From positions 1 through 16,673 of the forward strand of contig CALGZO010000150.1 in NCBI GenBank assembly GCA_937934465.1: DNA of 16,673 bases, read 5' to 3'. The stretch comes from an uncultured Fimbriimonadales bacterium. GTDB taxonomy: Bacteria; Armatimonadota; Fimbriimonadia; Fimbriimonadales; GBS-DC. The notes under the pieces were generated by a model. That model did no database searches. It saw only the letters and a program-made list of their open reading frames with translations, and was not told where the DNA came from. The translations under genes were made by a program, and so were the position numbers. Shown here piece after piece: positions 7,075-13,516 of this stretch; position 1 is the first letter of the stretch; each line of letters begins with the position of its first letter.

Positions 7075-7920
7075 ATGGAACTGAGCGCACTGGCAATTCG
7101 TGTGGCGCGGACGCCGGGCTTGGGGATGCTACCTCAGGTGACGAGCCAAGTGCTGAAGCTGGTAGACAACCCGAACGCTTCGCCGCGACAGATTGGCGCA
7201 CTCATCGAGCGCGATGCGGGGCTGGCGTCGAAACTGCTCAAAACCGCCAACAGCGCATATTACGGCACGCCAGGCAAAATCAAGACCGTCTCTCAGGCAA
7301 TCTCAGTGATGGGGCTGTCGGCAGTGCGCTCGGTGGTGGTGGGGCAGGCGTATCAGCAGATGACTGCAGTGCGCGGCGCGTCCAAACGCTTCGACCGCCT
7401 CGCGTTCTGGCAGCATAGCTTGGCGACGGCGACTGCCGCGCGTGTGCTTGCCAAACTCAAAGGCTGGCGCGACCCCGAAGAGGCGTTCCTAACAGGGCTA
7501 CTCCACGACGCAGGCAGGCTGGTGATGGACCGATTCCTGTCCAACGAGTTCGACCAGATTCTGACCCTCGCGCTGGAGCGCGTGGCGCCGCTTATCGAGG
7601 TGGAGCGTGAGGTGCTGGGCTACACCCATGTGGAGGTGTGCGACCTGCTGGCGGCGGAGTGGAACCTGCCCGAAACTATGCGCGAGCCGCTACGACGCCA
7701 CCACGACGATGTGCGCTTCGACGAATGTCCGCTGGGCTGTATCGTCCACGCAGCGAATGTGCTGGCGCACCAAGCCGGGTTCGCGCTCGGCGCGCCTGTG
7801 CTGTATGAAATGCCTCCACAAGTGCGTCAGTCGCTGGGTATCCCCGACGCGCAATACGAGGGGCTGAAACAGGCAATCGTGCATGAAGTGGTAAAGGTTC
7901 AGGAAGCATTGCGGATTTAG
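7075..7920 (+). CDS. HDOD domain signalling protein
   Basis: HDOD domains are HD-related output modules in bacterial signalling, found alone or fused to receiver, GAF or GGDEF domains. They usually act as protein-binding scaffolds and not as confirmed phosphodiesterases. The 281-residue product is essentially one HDOD domain: LPQVTSQVLKLVDNP near 19-33, the IERDAGLASKLLKTANSAYYG motif at about 44-64, AISVMGLSAVRSVVVGQ at 75-91, FWQHSLATAT at 111-120, and the HD pair H144-D145 in GLLHDAGRLVM. There is no receiver or second output domain, so it must get its input from a partner encoded elsewhere. It diverges from the exoD-like gene and converges on the toxin gene, leaving only 36 bases at the 3' side. 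A GGAGG ribosome binding site supports ATG 7075. Confidence 0.92.
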   Translation: MELSALAIRVARTPGLGMLPQVTSQVLKLVDNPNASPRQIGALIERDAGLASKLLKTANSAYYGTPGKIKTVSQAISVMGLSAVRSVVVGQAYQQMTAVRGASKRFDRLAFWQHSLATATAARVLAKLKGWRDPEEAFLTGLLHDAGRLVMDRFLSNEFDQILTLALERVAPLIEVEREVLGYTHVEVCDLLAAEWNLPETMREPLRRHHDDVRFDECPLGCIVHAANVLAHQAGFALGAPVLYEMPPQVRQSLGIPDAQYEGLKQAIVHEVVKVQEALRI

Positions 7921-7956
7921 AGGGAGGGCAGGCAACCGATTCCTTGATGCTGCCAT

Positions 7957-8223
7957 CTACAAATGTTTTAGCATCCGATCGTAAGACTCATGATTACCTA
8001 TCCAGAACCAAACAATAACATCCTCCTCTTCCAAACGCCCCAGCGCCCGATACTCGCGACTAATGCGCACCGAATAGACTCGGTCTTTGATTAGCTTATA
8101 TCTCAGGCTGGGATGGAAAGGGTTCTGCCGAAACAGCGCATACGCCTTTCGCGCCTGCCTCTGTACAGCATCGGGGAGCTGGTGAAAGAGTTTCCAGAAC
8201 TCTTGGGTGGCGTGGGAACGCAT
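7957..8223 (-). CDS. RelE/ParE superfamily toxin-like protein
   Basis: The 88-residue product has the length and pattern of a RelE/ParE-fold toxin: an N-terminal helical pair (FWKLFHQLPDAVQRQARKAYALF), then a beta core with NPFHPSLRYKLIKDRVYSVRISREYRALGR, ending in VIVWFWIGNHESYDRML. RelE members cleave mRNA on the ribosome and ParE members poison gyrase; sequence alone does not tell which. The Arg/Lys-rich centre with a late His-Glu-Ser-Tyr fits a RelE/HigB-like RNase, as inference. The ATG at 8223 shares its A with the TGA stop of the upstream gene (TGATG), so the two are translationally coupled; a GTG at 8226 is an alternative. The pair is poorer in G+C than its neighbours, suggesting acquisition. 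Confidence 0.85.
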   Translation of the reverse strand: MRSHATQEFWKLFHQLPDAVQRQARKAYALFRQNPFHPSLRYKLIKDRVYSVRISREYRALGRLEEEDVIVWFWIGNHESYDRMLKHL

Positions 8224-8885
8224 CACTCCAGCGTCAGGGGTTCTGTCTTTCCTTGTAGGTATTCACAATGCGCCGCTTCTGCCATTTTCTCTATTTGGTG
8301 TTGCGAAATTTCGAACAACTCCTGCCAGCGACGCTCGCTTTCCAACTCCGCAAGGCTAAACTGCTCCAACACACTGCGCTGTTCCTCCGAAAGGCACAGG
8401 AGCGCACTGCACGGCTCAGGATATACTTGAAATGGTGTCAGCTTGGCTTCAGACATCTCTGGTTGGGAGGCGAGGATATCCGCAATATCGGATGCGGCGA
8501 TTAGGTAAACCGATTCAATCGTGGGCACGCCGCCTTCTATAAGCACGCTCCCATCATCAACTCTCATACCCTCCACAAGTAGCAAGTAGTCAGAGCGACA
8601 CTGCTGCGAAAAATCCTGCAGCGATTGTAAAATATCGTGCTTCTGCGAATGGCAGACAACTACTGTTTTCTCGGCAAGCTCGCCTTCCGTAAATCGTCCC
8701 ACTTGAGGTAAGTCGCGATCCAGATAAATCGCTCGATCGAGCTGGGTTTCAATCCGCAGCAGGCGGTACATAACATGTTCTACAATGCGCTCAGAGGAGA
8801 GCGGCGGGCGCACCTGCTGTGCAATCCGATGCACAGGAACCGCCTTCTGCTGCAACCACTGCGCCAGCTGATACAACTCTTCCAT
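8223..8885 (-). CDS. Unrecognised 220-residue partner of the RelE-like toxin, probable antitoxin
   Basis: No standard antitoxin DNA-binding fold (HTH, ribbon-helix-helix, AbrB, Phd) is apparent. The N-terminal 150 residues look like a mixed alpha/beta domain, with KTVVVCHSQKHDIL near 73, SDYLLLVEGMRVDD and SVYLIAASDIADIL. The last 50 residues (RRWQELFEISQHQIEKMAE to GKTEPL) form a charged amphipathic helix and short tail, the kind of segment by which antitoxins wrap a RelE toxin. It precedes the toxin and overlaps it at TGATG, the usual antitoxin-first order. A GGTATACT box on the minus strand ends 18 bases before ATG 8885 and GGGTGA sits in the leader. At 220 residues it is two to three times the usual antitoxin length, so a fused sensory or other domain is possible. 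The antitoxin role is inferred from context only. Confidence 0.7.
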   Translation of the reverse strand: MEELYQLAQWLQQKAVPVHRIAQQVRPPLSSERIVEHVMYRLLRIETQLDRAIYLDRDLPQVGRFTEGELAEKTVVVCHSQKHDILQSLQDFSQQCRSDYLLLVEGMRVDDGSVLIEGGVPTIESVYLIAASDIADILASQPEMSEAKLTPFQVYPEPCSALLCLSEEQRSVLEQFSLAELESERRWQELFEISQHQIEKMAEAAHCEYLQGKTEPLTLE

Positions 8886-8903
8886 AGGTCTTCACCCACT
8901 TTC

Positions 8904-8911
8904 AGTATACC
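8904..8911 (-). promoter_or_regulatory. Extended -10 box (GGTATACT) of the toxin-antitoxin-like pair
   Basis: Minus-strand TGGTATACT is an extended -10 (TGn) element. It ends 18 bases before ATG 8885, giving a short leader of about 10 bases with GGGTGA. Only 6 bases separate it from the plus-strand box at 8918-8925. Confidence 0.6.
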
Positions 8912-8917
8912 ACGCAA

Positions 8918-8925
8918 GGTACAAT
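8918..8925 (+). promoter_or_regulatory. Extended -10 box (GGTACAAT) of the MoxR-DUF5682 operon
   Basis: GGTACAAT ends 9 bases before ATG 8935, matching the leaderless spacing elsewhere in the window. An in-frame ATG immediately follows the box at 8926, which would be too close to be transcribed intact. This favours 8935 as the start. Confidence 0.6.
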
Positions 8926-8934
8926 ATGTGCGCT

Positions 8935-10017
8935 ATGCAAGCCGAGATTATTCGCGCACCCGCCGAAGCGCGATGCCAAGAGGAGCTGCAACGCCTGAAA
9001 GCGTGGGATAAGTATCCGCGCCCTACAGGGTGGCAAATCTCGCCCCGCGCCGTCGAGAAGTTCATTCTGGGCGACCCCGAGCTGAATATCAAACCGAAAT
9101 ACATCGGCGACCGCGACCGCATCCAAGTCGCTATCGCCACCCTCGTCAGCGACCGCGCCCTGCTGCTGGTGGGCGAACCGGGCACTGCGAAGTCGTGGGT
9201 CTCGGAACACCTCAGCGCCGCCATCTGCAACGACTCGCAACTCACCATTCAAGGCACGGCAGGCACGACGGAAGACCAAATCAAGTATTCGTGGAACTAC
9301 GCGCTGCTGATGGCGGAAGGTCCCAGCGACCGCTCGCTTGTGCCCAGCCCTATCCTGACCGCGATGCGCGCTGGACGCATCGCCCGCTTCGAGGAAATCA
9401 CCCGCTGCGTGGCGGAAGTGCAAGACGCCCTGATTTCCATCCTCTCCGAAAAAGCCATCGCCATCCCCGAACTGGAGCGCGTGGAGTATGCCAAGCGCGG
9501 CTTCAATATCATCGCGACCGCCAACACGCGCGATCGGGGCGTCAACGAGATGTCCGCCGCGCTCAAACGCCGATTCAACTTCGTGGAACTGCCCGTCCTC
9601 AGCGACCTGCAGCAGGAGATGAGCGTCGTGCGCCAACGCACCCAAGAGATGCTCGCCGAACACGAACTACAACTCGACCTCTCCGACGAGCTGGTGGAGA
9701 CGCTGACCACAGTGTTCCAAGAACTGCGCATGGGGCAAACCCTCGACGGCGAGCAGAAAGTGAAATCGCCCTCGACTGTGATGAGCACCGCCGAAGCCGT
9801 GAGCGTGCTGTTCGGCGGCTGCTTGCTGGCGACCCACTTCGGCGAGGGCATGGTCAACGGCAGCCATGTGATGCGCCTGCTGGTCGGCGCTATCGCCAAA
9901 GAGGACAAAAACGACTTGGAATCGCTCAGTGAGTACCTGGAGACGGTCGTCAAGAAGCGCGAGGGGCGCGTATGGAAGGAGCTCTACGAGACGCGACGCT
10001 GGCTGAAGTCGCTGTGA
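8935..10017 (+). CDS. MoxR-type AAA+ ATPase
   Basis: The 360-residue protein is a MoxR-group AAA+ ATPase: Walker A GEPGTAKS (80-87), a Walker B region IARFEEI (149-155) with Glu in place of the first Asp, sensor 1 IIATANTRD (192-200), and arginine-finger candidates in ALKRRFN (209-215). MoxR ATPases act as chaperones that remodel partner proteins, commonly with a VWA-domain adaptor for metal insertion or complex assembly. The downstream DUF5682 gene overlaps it by four bases, so the pair is one operon, and DUF5682 genes elsewhere keep the same company. The frame allows an ATG at 8926, but the promoter box ends at 8925, so I use 8935. The C-terminal lid is present (about 245-345) and I see no damage. 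The client protein is unknown; DUF5682 is the natural candidate. Confidence 0.9.
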   Translation: MQAEIIRAPAEARCQEELQRLKAWDKYPRPTGWQISPRAVEKFILGDPELNIKPKYIGDRDRIQVAIATLVSDRALLLVGEPGTAKSWVSEHLSAAICNDSQLTIQGTAGTTEDQIKYSWNYALLMAEGPSDRSLVPSPILTAMRAGRIARFEEITRCVAEVQDALISILSEKAIAIPELERVEYAKRGFNIIATANTRDRGVNEMSAALKRRFNFVELPVLSDLQQEMSVVRQRTQEMLAEHELQLDLSDELVETLTTVFQELRMGQTLDGEQKVKSPSTVMSTAEAVSVLFGGCLLATHFGEGMVNGSHVMRLLVGAIAKEDKNDLESLSEYLETVVKKREGRVWKELYETRRWLKSL

Positions 10018-12281
10018 GCGCAGTGAACATTCGCGGCGTGCAGGTGGTTCCCGTGCGCCATCACTCGCCTGCAATCGCCCGCGCAACGGCGTCGGTTATC
10101 CGCGCCCTGCGCCCCGACCTCGTGCTGATTGAAGGGCCCTGCGACGCGAACCATCTGATTGACGCCCTCGTCGCGCCCGACGCCGTCGCGCCGATTGCCC
10201 TGTTAGCCTACCGTCAGCCCGAAGCACAGCAAGCCTCCGCCGACCTCGCCCCGCAGGTGGTGTTCTACCCCTTCTGCGACTACTCGCCCGAATTAGTCGC
10301 CCTGCGCACCGCCCACGCGCTGGGTATTCCCGCACGCTTCTGCGACATCCCCGCCGCCGCCGTGCTGGAACATAACGCCAATCAAGAAGCAACGCCGCCA
10401 ACGAATCGCGATTCAACGCCAACGGAGTGCGCGCACCCCCTCGATATTTACACGCGCGTCGCTCAGCGGATGGGTTTCGAGAACCACGAGGAGTGGTGGG
10501 AGTGCCTGTTTGAGACTGTCCTGCGCGACCCTTGCATGTTGCTGCAGCGAGCGTTTGAGTGGGGGCAGTTGGTGGTGGGCGAGACGGGGATAGACGACTA
10601 CGACGCGCTGCGCAACGCCTACATGTGGAGTCAGGTGGAGTCGTCGGGCGTCGCGCCTGAGCGGATTGTGCTGGTGGTGGGCGCGGCGCACGCGGCGGCG
10701 TTCGCGCAGCCAGCCTTCACGGCGACCTATGACACTCAGCACCCGTTGCTGCGTGCGCGCCCTGCCGAGTTTGTGCTGACGCCCTACTCGTTTCCGCGCC
10801 TGTCGGAGCAACTCGGCTACGGCGCGGGCAACCTTGCGCCGCAGTTCTATCAGGATGCGTGGGAGCTCGGCGCTCTGGAGGAGGCGACGCTGGCGACGCT
10901 GACGCGCTTGGTGAACGCGATGAAGCTGCAGGGCGATGTCGCCTCGCACGCCGACGCGATTGAGGCGTTTCGGCTCGCCAAACAGCTCGCGACACTGCGC
11001 GGCAAGCCTCAGCCGGGCTACCGTGAGACGATAGACGCCGCGATTGCCGTGTTCGGACGCGGGCAAGCCGAGCGCGTGCAGACGCCCCTCAAACGCTTGA
11101 TGATTGGCGAGCGGGTCGGACGCGCCCCCCAGTCCGACACGCAACCGCCTGTGCAAGCCGAGTTCTATCGCCTCGCGCACGAGCTGCGCATCCCCATCAA
11201 AGACGACCCGACCGACCTGCGCCTCAACCTCGCGGAGCCACACGCCGTGCAGCAGTCCATCTTTCTGCATCGGTTGGCGGCGGCGAAGATTCCGTTCGCC
11301 GATTTGCAGTCGGGCGAGGCGGCGACCTATGGGCAGATGGCGCGCCTGCGCGAGAAGTGGCGGTTGCAGTGGACGCCGCTGACCGATGTCGCGCTCACGG
11401 AAGCGGTCATCTGGGGCGACACGCTGCGCGCGGTGGCGAAGCGACGCATCGAGCCGCGCCTGATGCTACGCGACCAACTCGTGCAGGTGAGCGCGGCGGC
11501 GTTGGAAGCCGTGCTGTGCGAGCTGACGGAACTCTACGAGACAGCGTTGCAGGCGTTGGACGAGGCGTCCATCCGCGACGGCGACTTCGTGAGCCTCGCG
11601 CACGCAGCGTATCGGGTCGCAGGTCTCATCGAGTATGGCGCGGCGCGCGCCGTGCGTCGGGAGATGTTCGAACCGCTGCTGCAGCGCCTCTACACGCGGG
11701 CGTGCCTGCACCTACTGACCGCGTCGGACTGCGGCGACGAAGAGGCGCACGCCATCGGCGAGGCGATGCAACTGCAACACGAGCTCGCGCACAAACTGCC
11801 CTACTTAGACGCCCAGCTGTGGCTCGAGAACCTGCGCGAGACGTCGCTCAGCGAGCGGTCGCACCCGTTCGTGGTCGGCGTCGGGCTGGGCTTGCTGGGC
11901 TTTGTGCGCGGCGCGGACGAAGCGCTGTGGCTGCGCGCACGGCGCATGCTCTCGCCTGCAACGCCCCCTGAACAGACGGCGGGCTTTTTGCAGGGGCTGC
12001 TGCAGGCGCAGGGGGGCGCCGCCGCGCGCTCGCGACCGTTCGTGCAAACCATGCACGAGTTCGTGATGAGCCTGCCCGACGAACAGTTCATTCAAGCGCT
12101 GCCGATGCTCCGACGCGCATTCAGCCAACTCTCCAACCACGACATCTACTACCTGACCGACAACATCATCCGCGTGCTGGAAGCAGCCCCCGAACCGACC
12201 GACGCCGCCAACGAGAGCGAACTTGCCCTCTCGCGCGAAGAGGTGGAGCATATTGCCGCGCAACTCGCGTGGCTCGGCTAA
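10014..12281 (+). CDS. DUF5682 family protein, putative TraB/ChaN-superfamily enzyme
   Basis: The 755-residue product has the marks of DUF5682. Near the N-terminus are VRHHSPA (14-20), a hydrophobic strand ending in LIEGP (38-42), VFYPFCDYSPE (83-93), FCDIPAA (109-115), WWECLFE (161-167), and a strand followed by GAAHA (223-227) with H226. The early Glu-Gly-Pro and the later Gly-x-x-His resemble the EreA/ChaN/TraB superfamily, where such residues form a metal or catalytic site, so a hydrolase role is plausible but inferred. A Thr/Pro-rich insert (121-140) separates the first motifs. The remaining two-thirds is mostly helical with no recognised domain, possibly a scaffold for the MoxR partner. 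The frame also offers ATG 9972 inside the ATPase gene; I prefer GTG 10014 because it overlaps the ATPase stop as GTGA and the family begins there. GTG 10023 is another option. Confidence 0.8.
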   Translation: MSAVNIRGVQVVPVRHHSPAIARATASVIRALRPDLVLIEGPCDANHLIDALVAPDAVAPIALLAYRQPEAQQASADLAPQVVFYPFCDYSPELVALRTAHALGIPARFCDIPAAAVLEHNANQEATPPTNRDSTPTECAHPLDIYTRVAQRMGFENHEEWWECLFETVLRDPCMLLQRAFEWGQLVVGETGIDDYDALRNAYMWSQVESSGVAPERIVLVVGAAHAAAFAQPAFTATYDTQHPLLRARPAEFVLTPYSFPRLSEQLGYGAGNLAPQFYQDAWELGALEEATLATLTRLVNAMKLQGDVASHADAIEAFRLAKQLATLRGKPQPGYRETIDAAIAVFGRGQAERVQTPLKRLMIGERVGRAPQSDTQPPVQAEFYRLAHELRIPIKDDPTDLRLNLAEPHAVQQSIFLHRLAAAKIPFADLQSGEAATYGQMARLREKWRLQWTPLTDVALTEAVIWGDTLRAVAKRRIEPRLMLRDQLVQVSAAALEAVLCELTELYETALQALDEASIRDGDFVSLAHAAYRVAGLIEYGAARAVRREMFEPLLQRLYTRACLHLLTASDCGDEEAHAIGEAMQLQHELAHKLPYLDAQLWLENLRETSLSERSHPFVVGVGLGLLGFVRGADEALWLRARRMLSPATPPEQTAGFLQGLLQAQGGAAARSRPFVQTMHEFVMSLPDEQFIQALPMLRRAFSQLSNHDIYYLTDNIIRVLEAAPEPTDAANESELALSREEVEHIAAQLAWLG

Positions 12282-12288
12282 CTCATCA

Positions 12289-12296
12289 GGTACAAT
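12289..12296 (+). promoter_or_regulatory. Extended -10 box (GGTACAAT) of the cyclophilin gene
   Basis: GGTACAAT begins 8 bases after the DUF5682 stop and ends 20 bases before ATG 12317. This leaves a short leader that carries a full ribosome binding site, in contrast to the leaderless genes nearby. Confidence 0.6.
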
Positions 12297-12302
12297 ACCC
12301 TT

Positions 12303-12308
12303 AGGAGG
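12303..12308 (+). promoter_or_regulatory. Ribosome binding site of the cyclophilin gene
   Basis: AGGAGG, a perfect anti-16S match, lies 8 bases before ATG 12317 and fixes the start. Confidence 0.85.
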
Positions 12309-12316
12309 AACGAACA

Positions 12317-12982
12317 ATGAACCTGAGAGCCAACATCCGATGGGTACTACCGACGCTCGCGCTTGCCCTGTGCGCGTGCCAATCGCAATCCATCGAGACT
12401 ACCCAAGTCAACGAGACGCCCCAAACAACGCCGACGAACCAAACGCAGGAGCCAGCAATGACCCCAACCGAACCGCAACAAGCTCAAGTCGCCTATGTGC
12501 GCATGATTATCAAAGACAAAGGCGCGTTAGTGATTGAATTAGACCTCAAGGAAGCCCCCAAAACCAGCGAGAACTTCCTGAACTTGGTCAAAGAGAAGTT
12601 TTATGACGGCGTTCGCTTCCACCGCGTCGTGCCGAAGTTCGTGATTCAGGCGGGCGACCCCCAATCCAAGACGCTGCCGATGGGGCATCCCCAACTGGGC
12701 ACGGGCGGTTCGGGCAAGAACATCAAGTTCGAGCCGAACAACCTCAAACATAAGCGCGGCGCGATTGGCATGGCGCGTGCGCAAGACCCCGACAGCGCCA
12801 GCAGCCAGTTCTACATCTGCTTGGAAGACCTGCCCCAACTCGACGGCAACTATGTCATCTTCGGGCGCGTGGTGGAAGGCATCGAGATTATCGATCAAGT
12901 GCGCGTCGGCGATACCATCGAGAAGGCGACGGTGCTGGAGAAGTGGACGCCGAAGCAAAGCGAGCCGCCGTCGAAGCAGTAG
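12317..12982 (+). CDS. Cyclophilin-type peptidyl-prolyl isomerase, lipoprotein
   Basis: Cyclophilins isomerise Xaa-Pro bonds during protein folding. The 221-residue precursor has a signal peptide and a lipobox LCAC with the lipidated cysteine at C21, then a Thr/Gln/Pro-rich tether (22-58) and a single cyclophilin domain (about 60-212). Active-site residues are present: R103 in FHRV, Q111 in VIQAGDP, M152 in GMARAQDPDSASSQFYI, Q164-F165, and the LDGNYVIFGRV strand (175-185). The protein should therefore act outside the cytoplasmic membrane on exported proteins. The gene has its own promoter and a strong AGGAGG site. Its TAG stop lies inside the ribosome binding site of the following GAF gene, so the two form an operon. 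Function assignment is firm. Confidence 0.93.
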   Translation: MNLRANIRWVLPTLALALCACQSQSIETTQVNETPQTTPTNQTQEPAMTPTEPQQAQVAYVRMIIKDKGALVIELDLKEAPKTSENFLNLVKEKFYDGVRFHRVVPKFVIQAGDPQSKTLPMGHPQLGTGGSGKNIKFEPNNLKHKRGAIGMARAQDPDSASSQFYICLEDLPQLDGNYVIFGRVVEGIEIIDQVRVGDTIEKATVLEKWTPKQSEPPSKQ

Positions 12983-12986
12983 GAGG
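12981..12986 (+). promoter_or_regulatory. Ribosome binding site of the GAF gene
   Basis: AGGAGG overlaps the cyclophilin stop codon (TAG, 12980-12982) and sits 11 bases before ATG 12998. The overlap suggests that ribosomes ending on one gene help to start the next. Confidence 0.7.
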
Positions 12987-12997
12987 CGCATCGAAGC

Positions 12998-13474
12998 ATG
13001 ATTGACGACGCTTTGGCGACCGATGTGATTATAGAGGCGGAGGCAATCCTGCAGGCAAGCGACGCGCCCCTGCAGGAACGCCTCCAACGCCTCATGCAGC
13101 ACCTGCACGACCGACTGCCCCACTTCCACTGGGTGGGCGTCTACTGGCTCAGGGGCAACGAACTGGTGCTGGGACCCTATGTGGGACCCCCCACCGAACA
13201 TGTGCGCATCCCTGTCGGGCGCGGCGTGTGCGGAACCGCCGTCGCCGAGAACATGAACCAAATCGTGGACGATGTACGCGAATTAGACAACTACCTCGCG
13301 TGCAACCTCGAAACGCGCTCCGAAATCGTGGTGCTGATACGCCACCCACACAACGGCAAAATCTTAGGTCAAATCGATGTCGACGGCACGGAGGTCGGCG
13401 CGTTCGATGAATCGGACGAGGCGCTGCTGGAAGTGATTGGCGAGCGGATAGCACGGCTCATCACTTCAGGCTGA
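12998..13474 (+). CDS. GAF domain protein, free methionine-R-sulfoxide reductase-like
   Basis: The 158-residue single GAF domain matches the family of free methionine-(R)-sulfoxide reductase, which reduces free Met-R-sulfoxide through cysteine chemistry. Family signatures are FHWVGVYWL (43-51), ELVLGPYVG (55-63), RIPVGRGVCGTAVAE (70-84), NYLACNLETRSEIVV (98-112) and GQIDVDG (124-130). Two of the three family cysteines are kept: C78 in GVCG and the catalytic-type C102 in LACN. The third position, normally Cys in ACVRIP, is His68 here (EHVRIP). Such variants may be reductases with a simpler disulfide scheme or GAF sensors; sequence alone does not decide. It follows the secreted cyclophilin by 15 bases. 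It has no signal peptide, so it is cytoplasmic. Confidence 0.85.
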   Translation: MIDDALATDVIIEAEAILQASDAPLQERLQRLMQHLHDRLPHFHWVGVYWLRGNELVLGPYVGPPTEHVRIPVGRGVCGTAVAENMNQIVDDVRELDNYLACNLETRSEIVVLIRHPHNGKILGQIDVDGTEVGAFDESDEALLEVIGERIARLITSG

Positions 13475-13500
13475 GCCGCGCCCCCGAACGGAAGGCGTCG

Positions 13501-13508
13501 GGTAGACT
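13501..13508 (+). promoter_or_regulatory. Extended -10 box (GGTAGACT) of pcrA
   Basis: GGTAGACT ends 8 bases before ATG 13517, in the 42-base gap after the GAF gene. It predicts an independent leaderless transcript. Confidence 0.6.
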
Positions 13509-13516
13509 CTTGCACG

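Noticed and set aside
7044..7418. 124-codon frame overlapping the start of the HDOD gene
   Set aside because: It is out of frame with the HDOD domain and shows no recognisable motif; the GGAGG spacing fits ATG 7075.
7921..7956. Possible bidirectional terminator between the HDOD and toxin genes (GGCAG ... CTGCC)
   Set aside because: Only a 5-base stem with a loop of about 18 bases and no T-run; too weak to call.
8731..8742. Perfect 12-base palindrome GCTCGATCGAGC
   Set aside because: It is inside the 220-residue coding region, occurs once and has no paired copy, so chance is the simplest explanation.
9030..9932. 300-codon plus-strand frame inside the MoxR gene
   Set aside because: It is a +1-type shadow full of Arg, Pro and His from shifted GC-rich codons; the MoxR frame holds all the ATPase motifs.
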